Virus record (IMG/VR): IMGVR_UViG_3300008266_000014
Span: 1 to 64,000 of that record
Length of the DNA stretch: 64,000 nt
Strand: one strand, 5' to 3'
DNA from: a virus
The position numbers and the translations under genes were made by a program. Every line of letters starts with the position of its first letter. Positions within the stretch are counted from its first letter, which is position 1. Below are positions 11,189 to 20,389 of this stretch, piece by piece. A model generated the notes under the pieces. It was given only the letters and a program-made list of their open reading frames with translations. It made no database searches and was not told the DNA's origin.

Positions 11189-13687
11189 TTATGCTAATCC
11201 AGCTAATGTCTTATGTTCAAATTTGTTTCTTGCCATTACTGGATAAACATCCTTTGACGCACCAGCTGACGAGGAACTTGTATTGTTGTTTGTGATGTTG
11301 TTTATAACAGTGGAATGTGGAGCGTTCATACCATCACCAGCTTCAAGTTTTTGAAGGTCGATAACATCTCTTGTTATTCTGAGGGTATCTACTAATGTGT
11401 TTTTCAGAGCTTCTGGATCACTTTCTGAGTACTTCCCCTTCATTTGCTCTCTTATGGATTTGGATCTTTCGTCCATATAATCTCCTACTTTATTCCTCAC
11501 ACTTTCAATAACATCTACACCTCTGGACGTGATAAGTGGTGTTTCGAGGATTCCATCATCCTTGGTGAGCTCTGGTAAAAGCTCTTTTATTCTGTCTAAC
11601 GCTTTCTTTCTTTGAATCTCTGTCTTAGGAATAATTTTACCTTCTTCACTAATAAGTCTTGCTGATTCAGTACCGCTTTCTTTTTTCATAGCAACAAGGT
11701 ATTCTCTCAGTTCTTTTTCGGCTTTGGGTGTTCGGAATGCTTCCCATTGCCCTTTCATAATCTTCGTGAATTCATCCACATCAATCGTACCGTCCATATA
11801 CTGTTGGTATGCCCTTCCAATCAGACTCACGAACAGTTTATCCTGTAGTGCTTTATCAAATATAGCATCGTCTTTCACTCCCATCGTGCTCAGAAGAGCA
11901 GCAAGGGTTGTCTCTGTAAACTGATATCTTCCAATCGCGCCTGTTCCAACTACCTTTCCAGTCTTGTCACTCTTACCAATACCAGCTTCTCTCGTCATCC
12001 TTACCTGCTCAGCCTGGAGCTTTTTAATTTCTCCAACAGTCATTTCAGTAATTGGTTTCCCAGAATCAACAAAAGGCTTACCAGTTTTAGGATTCAAAAA
12101 CATCTGGTTGTAACCAGCAGGACCGCTTTCGTATCTTTGTATAAATCCTGCAAGTCCAGATATACTTTCTCCAGAAGTTCTTGTCGTCTGGGATCCAGTT
12201 ACCGTGCTTGTATCAGTTCCAGGAGCAATCTGAACTTCGTTGTCGCGCATCAGCCTAGTTTTTAGATCATTGACCATCTTTTCGTATGTGTCACGTCTCT
12301 CGACATACACGTCTGGAAAATCTATAGTTTCTTTTGAGATAGTACCTACCATCATTCTAACAAATGCAACCTGATCTCCTTTACCGGTTCCTTTTGCTCT
12401 ATACACCCATCTCTTACTAACAACCAGTACTGAGCCTGGTCTGAGATCCTTGTTATCAAGTCTTTCATTACCAGCATCACGTAGAGCGTATGCAAGGGCT
12501 ACCATGTTAGGATCACTATCGCTTGACATGAACTCCCTTCTCTTTGGGTTATCCTTGGAGTTCAACATACCAACTCCACGATCATCCTCCCAAGATTCGA
12601 AAGATATATTACCGCCAGATGGTTCAAGAGCAAGTAATGCCACCCCAGCAACATTTAAACCTTTACCTGCAACAGTCAACGCTTGAGATCCTATCGCTCT
12701 CATTCCTGCAGTTACTCTTTGCCCAGTCGTCATCGCTGGAGATGTTCTTAGTATAGGTCTTCCACTGGCATCAACAATTGCTTTCCCAGCTTCACCAACA
12801 AAAACATTCTCTGCAAGAGATACCCCAGCCTTTTCTGCGAACTCTGCAGCACCCCTTGCCCCCATTGATTCACCTAAGGTTCTACCAGTTGCCATAGCAC
12901 CAACTCCTCCACCACCGGCTGCAAGTAGTTGAGAAAGCTGCCTAGTCATCACTCCTTTAAAGATCGTGGTTGTGACAACACCAGCAACGATAGATCCAAG
13001 TATAGCTAGAATTTGAGGAGAAAGATATGCACCCAGTGCAGCTGCAATAGCTGTTTTAGGATTCTCTTTTGCAAAATCAAACAGGTCTTGAGCATAAGAA
13101 GAAACTACTTTCATAGACTCGCTTATAATGTCAAAGAATACACTAAGTTTTTTTCCAATCTTATCTAACATTGGAAATCTTAGATCTAGATCGTCATATG
13201 CTTTTTTGATCTGTTGAACTGTCTTTATTATACCAGCTACGAGGCCATCAAAAGTATTCTCAACAAAGGAGAAGAGTTTACTGAACAACTTTCCAAATGA
13301 GCTGGAGAGCTTAGATTTTGTATCACCCGACATGCTGTCCCAAAGGAAGATCTTAGCGAACACTCCTCCAATAGCTAGTGGTAGAGATTTAATTAATCCA
13401 TCGACAATAGCAGCAGAGAGGTTAGTTACACCGGAAGCTGCTGCTCCCACGGCAGCGCCTCCTGTTTTACTTACAGCATTAACAAGACTGGTAACGGTTG
13501 ATGTTAATTTATTTCCCAAGCTGTTTATACTAGAAACAAGTTTCTCGTTACTTCTTAACACGCTTCTTTGATAATTGAGCATCGAAGTCTGATATCTTTG
13601 ATCAGCGGACTGCTGCCTAATTTGCTGAAGACGTAATGCTCGCATCTCCTTAAGCTGCTGTACAAAACTATCTGTATTAGTTGCCAT
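11189..13687 (-). CDS. Tape measure-like tail protein with lambda-type muramidase domain
   Basis: 832 residues. The N-terminal ~60 residues are a charged coiled coil (QQLKEMRALRLQQIRQQ). Long hydrophobic and alanine/glycine-rich helices follow at about 70-110 and 205-260, as in tape measure proteins, which become ejected into the cell envelope. Residues about 511-660 form a lysozyme-like domain: GLAGFIQRYESG with candidate catalytic E520, TEMTVGEIKKLQ, and GTGAIGRYQFTETTL (583-595), matching the lambda R-type muramidase pattern. The gene follows the chaperone/frameshift gene directly, the classical position of a tape measure. It probably sets tail length and opens peptidoglycan at injection. 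In T4 the latter task belongs to gp5. Confidence 0.7.
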   Translation of the reverse strand: MATNTDSFVQQLKEMRALRLQQIRQQSADQRYQTSMLNYQRSVLRSNEKLVSSINSLGNKLTSTVTSLVNAVSKTGGAAVGAAASGVTNLSAAIVDGLIKSLPLAIGGVFAKIFLWDSMSGDTKSKLSSSFGKLFSKLFSFVENTFDGLVAGIIKTVQQIKKAYDDLDLRFPMLDKIGKKLSVFFDIISESMKVVSSYAQDLFDFAKENPKTAIAAALGAYLSPQILAILGSIVAGVVTTTIFKGVMTRQLSQLLAAGGGGVGAMATGRTLGESMGARGAAEFAEKAGVSLAENVFVGEAGKAIVDASGRPILRTSPAMTTGQRVTAGMRAIGSQALTVAGKGLNVAGVALLALEPSGGNISFESWEDDRGVGMLNSKDNPKRREFMSSDSDPNMVALAYALRDAGNERLDNKDLRPGSVLVVSKRWVYRAKGTGKGDQVAFVRMMVGTISKETIDFPDVYVERRDTYEKMVNDLKTRLMRDNEVQIAPGTDTSTVTGSQTTRTSGESISGLAGFIQRYESGPAGYNQMFLNPKTGKPFVDSGKPITEMTVGEIKKLQAEQVRMTREAGIGKSDKTGKVVGTGAIGRYQFTETTLAALLSTMGVKDDAIFDKALQDKLFVSLIGRAYQQYMDGTIDVDEFTKIMKGQWEAFRTPKAEKELREYLVAMKKESGTESARLISEEGKIIPKTEIQRKKALDRIKELLPELTKDDGILETPLITSRGVDVIESVRNKVGDYMDERSKSIREQMKGKYSESDPEALKNTLVDTLRITRDVIDLQKLEAGDGMNAPHSTVINNITNNNTSSSSAGASKDVYPVMARNKFEHKTLAGLA

Positions 13688-14557
13688 TCTTTGCTATTTC
13701 CTCTTGGTTTTTAACGTGCTGTTTTAACAGTTCTAGATATATGTCTTTTTCAAAAGGTATGAGATTTTCTACTTCAGCTATTGAATAGTGGTGATGCTGA
13801 GCCAACACAAAAACTACCTTATAATAGTTTTCTAAATTATTGTGACTCAGCCCAACATAAAAAAATCTTCAATAGATTTAAACTCAATTTCTCTCTCTGT
13901 TCCCTTTTCATTGGTGTAACTTATTTTGTGGTACAGTTTTGGCATCGTATCAAAAAACTTTTCGAAACTTTTAAGCACATTGGTTGGTAGACTTTCAATA
14001 AAGACATCTACTTCTTCTGGTTTAGAGTCCTTGAAATAATGGATATGATCTTCTTCAAAATAATGGTCCATGCACCCTCTGATCATGAAAAACAAGATGT
14101 CTGCAACATCATCTTGGGAAACAACATCGGTCATCAGTCTTGCACTGGGGTATCTCATAACAATCCCAGATGTGTCAGATAATTGGATAACTCGATTGTG
14201 TTCATCGTTTTCCTTGACTTTGATATCATCAACTAGAATACTAAAGTCATAGGTTTTTTCATCTTCTGGATCAACGTATGTTATTTCTATTGCTTCACCG
14301 ATTGATTTTGCTCTAAGCTGTAAAAACAAGTATTCTAGGTCAAAAGAAGCCAACTCTTTTGGGTTCAGCACTTCCTCTACGTCGCAGTTGACAATAACTT
14401 GCTGGACTACGTTAATAATATCTTGCTGCTCTCCACTTTGTTTTGCCATGAGCAATAGTTTTTCTTCTTTAACAAGAAATGGTCTGAAAGTTACCTTTTG
14501 TTTTGTTGATGGAATAGTCAACTCAAAGGTTGGATGCATTAATTTTGGTAAAGCCAT
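13677..14557 (-). CDS. Candidate -1 frameshift product of the tail chaperone gene
   Basis: The chaperone frame ends GAT TTT TTT ATG TTG GGC TGA. The heptamer T-TTT-TTT (13865-13859) allows a -1 slip, after which an open frame of 60 more codons runs to a TAA at 13677, overlapping the tape measure start by 11 bases. The extension has no ATG at its beginning and reads like a folded helical domain (VLAQHHHYSIAEVENLIPF ... LELLKQHVKNQEE). The fusion would be 293 residues. Long-tailed phages commonly make such a pair (lambda G and GT) just before the tape measure gene. The frameshift is inferred from sequence only. Confidence 0.65.
13847..14557 (-). CDS. Tail assembly chaperone / baseplate hub assembly protein (T4 gp26/gp51-like)
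   Basis: 236 residues read on the minus strand: MALPKLMHPTFELTIPST, then KVTFRPFLVKEEKLLLMAK, a helical core, DVADILFFMIRGCMDHYF, and a C-terminal FKSIEDFFMLG. The N-terminal region resembles the T4 base plate protein family (gp26/gp51), in which KVTFRPF-VKEEK-LL is a hallmark as I recall it. In T4 these help assemble the hub and central tail. Its location immediately before the tape measure gene fits a chaperone of that protein. It would be the short form of the frameshift pair. The start ATG has CTCCTGA on the plus strand (AGGAG on the sense strand) a few bases upstream. Confidence 0.75.
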   Translation of the reverse strand: MALPKLMHPTFELTIPSTKQKVTFRPFLVKEEKLLLMAKQSGEQQDIINVVQQVIVNCDVEEVLNPKELASFDLEYLFLQLRAKSIGEAIEITYVDPEDEKTYDFSILVDDIKVKENDEHNRVIQLSDTSGIVMRYPSARLMTDVVSQDDVADILFFMIRGCMDHYFEEDHIHYFKDSKPEEVDVFIESLPTNVLKSFEKFFDTMPKLYHKISYTNEKGTEREIEFKSIEDFFMLG

Positions 14558-14577
14558 AATAATCTCCTGATATAATT

Positions 14578-15357
14578 TTAAAATATTCCACCAAACAGAC
14601 CGCTAGACGAACTATCTGCAGCTGCTTGTTCAGCCAAACCTAGTCTGTAATTATGATATGCAAATGTTACAGTAAATGTTGAGTATGCGTCTGTGGAACT
14701 TGATGATAAACCAACCTCACTCATTGCAATTGGATATGCTTTAAGAAGTGCAATCCTTCTAATTGGCTCCAACTGAAATTCTGGAGCGGCCCTGCTTCCA
14801 AACAAAGAACCAACAAAAGGAACTCCTAGTCCAGAAGAAATTGCAGAAAGAGCTAACTGTCCTAAACCAGATCCTCCGAACTTGCCAGGCGAACCTCTAT
14901 AGGTGGTTATGTTAATTTCTGACACATATGTGTCTTGATATGAAAGGACAAAAGCAGGGTTAGCTACTTCTTCACCATCAATCTCGCTTGGCGTACCAGC
15001 TGCAGGAATTCTGTTATCTGCAGGATTTATTGACCTGATCCAGTTGTAAAAAAGAGTATAAAGTCTAGCTGATGCGTCGTTAATATACGTTATACTGACT
15101 GTATTATTGAATTCAACACCTACAGGCATTAACTGATTGGGTCCAAACCCATATCTTTTTACGGGATTGGTTGAAATACGAATATCAGGCATCGATACAT
15201 TCTGAGCAAAAAGACGCAACGGATTATAGAGAGAACTCATATATTCCTGAAGATCAGGATGCATGCTTCTAGGCATGTAAATGTACGTTGTAAAAAGATT
15301 AGGTCTTTCTACATCATACTTTTGTATTTCTGATTTGAACTTGTTAATGTCTAGCAT
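14578..15357 (-). CDS. Tail tube-like baseplate protein (gp54/gp19-like)
   Basis: 259 residues. The protein starts MLDINKFKSEIQKYDVERPN and has FAQNVSMPDIRI, YGFGPNQLMPVGVEFN and a C-terminal LLKAYPIAMSEVGLSSSS followed by FTVTFAYHNYRL. This order (VERPNLF near the start, the middle beta-hairpin, and the P--VSE--L...FTVTF-Y--Y ending) parallels the gp19 tail tube at 58370 (ARPSLFQ ... CFPTAVSEIGLDW ... FSITWSYDYW). The extra length suits gp54, the tube initiator on the baseplate. I am sure of the tube-like fold and less sure of the gp54 name. It ends 20 bases from the chaperone start. Confidence 0.65.
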   Translation of the reverse strand: MLDINKFKSEIQKYDVERPNLFTTYIYMPRSMHPDLQEYMSSLYNPLRLFAQNVSMPDIRISTNPVKRYGFGPNQLMPVGVEFNNTVSITYINDASARLYTLFYNWIRSINPADNRIPAAGTPSEIDGEEVANPAFVLSYQDTYVSEINITTYRGSPGKFGGSGLGQLALSAISSGLGVPFVGSLFGSRAAPEFQLEPIRRIALLKAYPIAMSEVGLSSSSTDAYSTFTVTFAYHNYRLGLAEQAAADSSSSGLFGGIF

Positions 15358-15899
15358 TATTTCTTCTTGTAAACAAAATCCTCTAGTGGAAGCACTAGCG
15401 CTTTAGTCCATTCTTGGGGTGATACCAATAGAAATCTGGATCTTACGTGGCTATTTAGATACCGCTTCACACAGGGTTCATAAAGTTTTGATTTTGCAAC
15501 AGATTTTAACAATCTATAGCTTAAATTCAATCTCATACTATCGGTGAATGTTTTATTGTTCGCAAGACCCATTAGACTATCAAGAAGCCTTGCCCTTTGA
15601 ACATAAGGGATATAATGGAAGTTTAATCCGTAGAACCCACCTTCCGCATAATCAAAAGGAAATATAAGAGGAAACCTATCATAAAGAGGAAGAACATCTT
15701 TCCACTTGGGATCGTAGTGAAAAAGATACATTTTCCCGATTACGATCTTTTTCGTAAGTCTTTCAGGTTCACCTTTTTGAATTAAAGCTCTCGTGTCAAG
15801 TTTGTCTAATTCTTGAAACGTATTAACAAACCAATCGGAAGCATCTTTAATGTTTCCCTTGGTCATTGCCTGCCTTAGTGTTTGGCTATATGTTGCCAT
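15357..15899 (-). CDS. Conserved T4-like structural-region protein, 180 aa
   Basis: 180 residues between the gp4 and tube-like genes, overlapping each by a single base at the start/stop junctions. The N-terminus is helical and the centre has a characteristic KMYLFHYDPKWKDVLPLYDRF, PLIFPF and GFYGLNFHYIPY. The C-terminus is basic (VKRYLNSHVRSRFL) and ends PLEDFVYKKK. I recall the central motif from marine T4-like phages, where the protein lies in the same neighbourhood, but no function is established. A minor baseplate, head-completion or DNA-end role is possible from position only. Confidence 0.65.
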   Translation of the reverse strand: MATYSQTLRQAMTKGNIKDASDWFVNTFQELDKLDTRALIQKGEPERLTKKIVIGKMYLFHYDPKWKDVLPLYDRFPLIFPFDYAEGGFYGLNFHYIPYVQRARLLDSLMGLANNKTFTDSMRLNLSYRLLKSVAKSKLYEPCVKRYLNSHVRSRFLLVSPQEWTKALVLPLEDFVYKKK

Positions 15900-16336
15900 T
15901 ACTTGATTCCTAGCTCGTTTTCAGTCATGATCTGAAACTTCCATTTCCTATCTTCGCAAAATTTCCTGGCATAATGCCACTTAGAACTATTTATTCCCCA
16001 GGTCTTGACTTCTTGAAGATAAGTCTTCGTCATTCTTTTCTGTGGTTTTGGCGCCTCAGTCTGTTTTTTGGGTTTGATCTCTACAACAATTACTTCTACA
16101 AGCCCCTGCCTGTTTCTTTTTTTAATCCAGAAATCAGGGAAGTATCTGTGCATTCTATTGTCAATGGGTGATAAATATGGAATGGAAAATTCTTCACTTG
16201 CCCACTCAATCACATCTGGGTGGGTGTCAAGATACCCCATGAACCTACACTCCCAGAGAGAGCGATAAATAATATTACAAGGATTACCTCTGTATTTTGA
16301 GGGGTTTCTAGGTTTAAATATACCTTTGTAACTCAT
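15899..16336 (-). CDS. gp4: Head completion nuclease-like protein (gp4)
   Basis: 145 residues, very close to T4 gp4 in layout: SYKGIFKPRNPSKYRGNP at the start, IIYRSLWECRFM, EWASEEFSIPY, RYFPDFWI, VVEIKPKKQTEAP and IMTENELGI at the end. The glutamate in SLWE, the aspartate of FPDF and EIKPK form a PD-(D/E)xK-type active site. gp4 is needed to finish packaged heads before tail joining. It starts only 9 bases from the divergent gp48 gene, so promoters for each direction must lie within the opposite coding sequence. Confidence 0.92.
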   Translation of the reverse strand: MSYKGIFKPRNPSKYRGNPCNIIYRSLWECRFMGYLDTHPDVIEWASEEFSIPYLSPIDNRMHRYFPDFWIKKRNRQGLVEVIVVEIKPKKQTEAPKPQKRMTKTYLQEVKTWGINSSKWHYARKFCEDRKWKFQIMTENELGIK

Positions 16337-16345
16337 AGGAAAAAA

Positions 16346-17329
16346 ATGATAGTATCTAAAGAGTTGGGGACAAGTGCTGTTCCTCCAAAAACAGATGGAG
16401 CAAATTCCTCCCTACCTGATAAAAAAGTAGAACAAAAAAGAACAAGTCTGCTAACATCCATTTCCCCTCTTGTATTTCCGTCAGATTTGAGAGATGAGTT
16501 TTACATTGAGTTCAACGCGTTTTCCTGCAATCAAGACAGGCCCCAAGAAGCTAAACGAACTTTTAGTTTTGAAAAGTCGATATATCTCCCGTTCCCTGCA
16601 ACGCTGACTGATCAGTATGGTGCTTCATATAGTAGAGAAGATCTTTTTTTTGGTGGTGAGTTTATGAAAAATTCACTTGATTCTCTCATGACTACAAATG
16701 GTACGAAGAGTGTATCTAACCTATTCGGTAACGGTGTTGCTGATCGTGCAGGAAACATTGCTGCGGATGTTGCTAACAGAATTGGGCAGTCACCAACACA
16801 AGCAGCTGCAGCAGCTGGGACATATTTATTAACTGGGGTAGGTGGTCCGATAGGTGCTGCAGCCAAGGCTGCCTTTAACGTCACAACAAATCCTTATCCA
16901 GTAATGATATATCAAGGAACTGGGTTCAAGAGCTTTGGATTTTCATGGACGTTCTATCCAGAGTCTAAACAAGAAACAGATGTAATTAAAAAAATTATTG
17001 GGTATTTCAGAAGAGAGATGCTTCCAGAGAGAGTTGAAAACATGCCCTCAATATTAAAATACCCAGCTATTTTTGAAGTTTCTGTTCAGCCAGAACTTAA
17101 ACAATTTAAGAGGTGTGTTATTACTAATATTGATGTGAATTATACAGCAGCAGGAGGACCAGCATTTGTAAAGGAATTCCCAGTAAAGAGTTCAGACTTC
17201 ATTGAAGCTGCAGCTATCTCTCTTACTATACAAATGCAAGAGATAGAAATATGGCTAGCAAATGATTTTTATCCTGATGAAGGCAATGATTTTGATTTTA
17301 TAAAAACAAAACGTCGTAGAAGAGCATAA
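16346..17329 (+). CDS. gp48: Baseplate tail tube cap (gp48)
   Basis: 327 residues (T4 gp48: 364). After a variable N-terminus come SIYLPFPATLTDQYGASY, an alanine/glycine-rich membrane-like stretch (QAAAAAGTYLLTGVGG) and the conserved NPYPVMIYQGTGFKSFGFSWTF followed by EIWLANDF near the end. The FKSFGFSW--YP block is typical of gp48-type tube caps that sit on the hub and nucleate tube growth. AGGAAAAAA precedes ATG 16346. The next gene (gp53) starts after 2 bases, beginning the plus-strand baseplate operon. Confidence 0.82.
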   Translation: MIVSKELGTSAVPPKTDGANSSLPDKKVEQKRTSLLTSISPLVFPSDLRDEFYIEFNAFSCNQDRPQEAKRTFSFEKSIYLPFPATLTDQYGASYSREDLFFGGEFMKNSLDSLMTTNGTKSVSNLFGNGVADRAGNIAADVANRIGQSPTQAAAAAGTYLLTGVGGPIGAAAKAAFNVTTNPYPVMIYQGTGFKSFGFSWTFYPESKQETDVIKKIIGYFRREMLPERVENMPSILKYPAIFEVSVQPELKQFKRCVITNIDVNYTAAGGPAFVKEFPVKSSDFIEAAAISLTIQMQEIEIWLANDFYPDEGNDFDFIKTKRRRRA

Positions 17330-17331
17330 CA

Positions 17332-18195
17332 ATGGCAGATAATTATTTTCTACACCACCCAACGATAACATATAGTAATACTACAGTAAGAAATATAATT
17401 TCTAGAGTGGTATTTTCAAAAGAAAATGATACGAATTATTACACTTATCATCCATACACGATAGTAGAGGGTGATAGAGCAGACACGTTGGCGTACTTGT
17501 ACTATGATGATCCTGGGTATGATTGGGTAATATATTTTAGTAACCTTGTTGTTGATCCATATTTTGAATGGCCTTTAGATTCGAGATCTTTTAAACGATT
17601 TGTAGAAACAAAATACGGCTCTTTGACCAATGCTCGATCAAAAATAAAGTTTTACAGAAATAATTATCTAAATGACACGTCAACAATAACAACTTCTGCA
17701 TACAACGCTCTTTCTGAAAAACAAAAACGTTTTTGGGTTCCCGTAGTAGGTAGTAACGGCCAGATCGTAAACTACGAGAGAAAGAGAGAAGAAATTAATT
17801 TTAATACCAATAAAACTTTATCCCTTTCTGTATCTGTTGTTGGTAACACACAGTTCATCACAGACGAGCAAGTTAAACAGACAAGTGGTGGCGTTGTAGT
17901 GGCACTTGGGAGTGTCAAGTTAGCTAACTCTTCCGTTGTTATACTCGATGATATTCAAGGAAGTTTTTCCAATACTTACAACTTAGTAGGAGTTACGAGC
18001 GGTGCTAACTCTACTGTTTCTTCAGTTGTGACGATTTCTACCAGTATTGATCCAACAATTCAAAATTATTTCACACCAGTTACTTTCTATGAGTATGAAG
18101 AAGAACTTAATGAACAAAGAAAGAACATAAGATTGTTGGACTCTTCATATGTCACTGATCTTGAAGAGAAATTTAAGGAACTGCTGCGATCATGA
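17332..18195 (+). CDS. gp53: Baseplate wedge protein (gp53)
   Basis: 287 residues, longer than T4 gp53 (196). The N-terminal half carries the gp53 signature: DTNYYTYHPYTIVEGDRADTLA and YYDDPGYDWVIYFSNLVVDPYFEWP, then SFKRFVETKYGS. In T4 this domain has a LysM-like shape and locks wedges into the baseplate ring. A beta-rich insertion (about 160-245) and a charged C-terminal helix (LDSSYVTDLEEKFKELLRS) follow. It overlaps the next gene by 4 bases. Confidence 0.88.
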   Translation: MADNYFLHHPTITYSNTTVRNIISRVVFSKENDTNYYTYHPYTIVEGDRADTLAYLYYDDPGYDWVIYFSNLVVDPYFEWPLDSRSFKRFVETKYGSLTNARSKIKFYRNNYLNDTSTITTSAYNALSEKQKRFWVPVVGSNGQIVNYERKREEINFNTNKTLSLSVSVVGNTQFITDEQVKQTSGGVVVALGSVKLANSSVVILDDIQGSFSNTYNLVGVTSGANSTVSSVVTISTSIDPTIQNYFTPVTFYEYEEELNEQRKNIRLLDSSYVTDLEEKFKELLRS

Positions 18196-19490
18196 TTCTT
18201 CGCCCAGGACAGTGTGACATTAAAGAGATATCTTTATCTAATAATGATGGAGATGTTAATTTTGATAGATCAAGAGGTTTACTGAATTATATTCAGACTG
18301 TAGACATATTTGAATCAATTTACACCCCATACATCACTGCTGATGTTACACTAACGGATGGTACTAGCCTTAAAGAAAGCTTAAACCTATCTGGTGGTGA
18401 AAATTTTAATATCAAGTTTGTTGGTTATGGGAATGACGACCCTCTCACGTATAATTTAAAACTAGGAGAAGTTAACGGAGTAATGACAGCTCAAAATCTT
18501 CGCAGCAAGATATACTCAATGAGAATGTACAGTGGTGAATATTTACTCAATTCAGCAAAAACTGTTGCCAAGAGCTACAGCACATCAACAAAAAATATTG
18601 TAACTGATATTATTTCTAATGTTCTTGCAAGTAAAAAAAGCATTACCGTGGATGACACAAAGGATTTACCAGTTATTATCATACCTTATCTCAATCCTTT
18701 CACTGCACTGTCTTTTATTCGTCAGAGATCAGTAAGTCAAAGTGATATTTCCAGCCCAATTCTTTTTTTTGAAAATCAAAAAGGATACTTTTTTGTTTCT
18801 ATAAACACAATATTTAATAACAACGGTGCAGGCTCAAATGAGTTGCAGACATTTTTTCAGCGAGAAGGAATATCATCAAACATAAAGGGATCACAAGGTT
18901 CTATAAGTGATTCAAATTCACATAAGTTATTTGCAAATTACACTGTTCAAACCCCAGTAGACGTAACTAATCTTCTTGACGAGGGAGGTATCAACTCTGT
19001 TGTAGCTGATTACGACATCAACACAAAAACATACAGAAGAAGATTATTCACAAACAGTCCAAGCAATGCTTCTTTTGTTGATTTTACTAATAGAAAGAAT
19101 AGTCTTATAACTAACAAACTTTTTAATGATTATTCTCAATACGTTTCAAAAGGATTTCTCATTCCCTTTGCAAAGTATAAGGATGTGAATGATCCAACAA
19201 CAAATTTTTTGTATGATTCTCTAGCAGAAAAATACAGCTATACAAACATACTAACCCAACAAAAGACTTATATTGATATTCCTGGAAACACAAAAATTAT
19301 GGCTGGGAGTATTATCAATCTTGAAGTGCCAAGACATGACTCCATGTTCGACAACAAGGAAAAAAATGAAGTTGAAAGCGGCAAATATCTTGTATCATCA
19401 GTAAGACATTCAATAAGTGTTTTGGTGGATTCAAAGTATGATACACATCTTGAACTTATTAGATATGGCAGAGGGGTTCTCACTAAATGA
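18192..19490 (+). CDS. gp27: Baseplate hub protein (gp27-like)
   Basis: 432 residues (T4 gp27: 391). The N-terminus includes YIQTVDIFESIYTPYITADVT and LSGGENFNIKFVGYG, then a tube-like fold with MRMYSGEYLLNSAKTV, and PYLNPFTALSFIRQRSVS. These features match the gp27 hub ring that links the tail tube to the gp5 needle. It is followed directly by gp5, as expected for hub partners. The name is inferred from pattern and context; sequence conservation in this family is low. Confidence 0.8.
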   Translation: MILRPGQCDIKEISLSNNDGDVNFDRSRGLLNYIQTVDIFESIYTPYITADVTLTDGTSLKESLNLSGGENFNIKFVGYGNDDPLTYNLKLGEVNGVMTAQNLRSKIYSMRMYSGEYLLNSAKTVAKSYSTSTKNIVTDIISNVLASKKSITVDDTKDLPVIIIPYLNPFTALSFIRQRSVSQSDISSPILFFENQKGYFFVSINTIFNNNGAGSNELQTFFQREGISSNIKGSQGSISDSNSHKLFANYTVQTPVDVTNLLDEGGINSVVADYDINTKTYRRRLFTNSPSNASFVDFTNRKNSLITNKLFNDYSQYVSKGFLIPFAKYKDVNDPTTNFLYDSLAEKYSYTNILTQQKTYIDIPGNTKIMAGSIINLEVPRHDSMFDNKEKNEVESGKYLVSSVRHSISVLVDSKYDTHLELIRYGRGVLTK

Positions 19491-20389
19491 CAACAGCATA
19501 CTTAGGAGAAGAAGGGTTTAGATGGTTCATTGGAAAAGTAGAGGATAGAAACGATCCTAAAAAAATAGGAAGGGTACGAGTCAGAATATATAATGTTCAC
19601 CCATTTAAAGAGGATGGTACTTCTGATACTGTAAATGTGCCCACTGCTCATCTTCCATGGGCTACACCAATATCATCAATAATGAGTGCAGGAATTATAA
19701 GTGATACGACAAATGATGGGGTCGGTATCAGTGCCGTTGGATTAATGGTTGGATCCACTGTGTTTGGTTTTTTTGCTGATGGTAACGATTGCCAGATGCC
19801 TATTGTGTTGGGATCTTTGGCTGGCTTATCTGGTGGCGATGAGCTAAGTGAACTTCCAAAATCTTCTATAGAAGAGAATTCTGTTGGAGCTCAGAAAAAT
19901 AAGACTAGAGTTAGTCCATACTTACCATTCCCAGGAGAGCCACCTTCTCCGTACCAAGCTAAATATCCCTATAATAAAGTAATGAGGACGGAATCAGGTC
20001 ATTTAATCGAAGTTGATGATACTCCCAACAAGGAAAGAATCCACATCCATCATAAAACTGGTACATACCTAGAAATGGATGATAGCGGTCAGGTAGTCAT
20101 AAAATCAGTAGATCAAAAATTTGACATTACAACAAAAGATAACAATGTTTATGTTGGTGGGAATGTGAATATGTTTGTGAGTGGAAATATTAATACCAAA
20201 GTCGGCGGTTCATATTCTCTTGATGTTACTGGTAACATTAATATCAACGGACGTGTTATTAATCTTAATAGGGGCGTGAATGGTGCTGCTCGTTTAAATG
20301 ATACTACGTTGGATAGCGACAGCGAGACGAACGGACCAGATTCAGGAAAAATTACATCTTCTTCCACCACAGTATTAATTGGGGATTAA
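19487..20389 (+). CDS. gp5: Baseplate central spike protein (gp5-like, no lysozyme domain)
   Basis: 300 residues against 575 in T4. The N-terminal OB-fold is clear: FRWFIGKVEDRNDPKKIGRVRVRIYNVHP, then VPTAHLPWATPIS and IVLGSLAGLSGG. The C-terminal part (residues about 160-280) is a needle-like beta-helix with short repeats such as NNVYVGGNVNMFVSG, NINTKVGG and VTGNINING. The lysozyme domain that T4 gp5 carries between these parts is absent. A muramidase domain occurs instead in the tape measure-like protein. It therefore likely acts as a membrane-piercing spike only. A small needle tip protein was not found. Confidence 0.85.
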   Translation: MTTAYLGEEGFRWFIGKVEDRNDPKKIGRVRVRIYNVHPFKEDGTSDTVNVPTAHLPWATPISSIMSAGIISDTTNDGVGISAVGLMVGSTVFGFFADGNDCQMPIVLGSLAGLSGGDELSELPKSSIEENSVGAQKNKTRVSPYLPFPGEPPSPYQAKYPYNKVMRTESGHLIEVDDTPNKERIHIHHKTGTYLEMDDSGQVVIKSVDQKFDITTKDNNVYVGGNVNMFVSGNINTKVGGSYSLDVTGNININGRVINLNRGVNGAARLNDTTLDSDSETNGPDSGKITSSSTTVLIGD

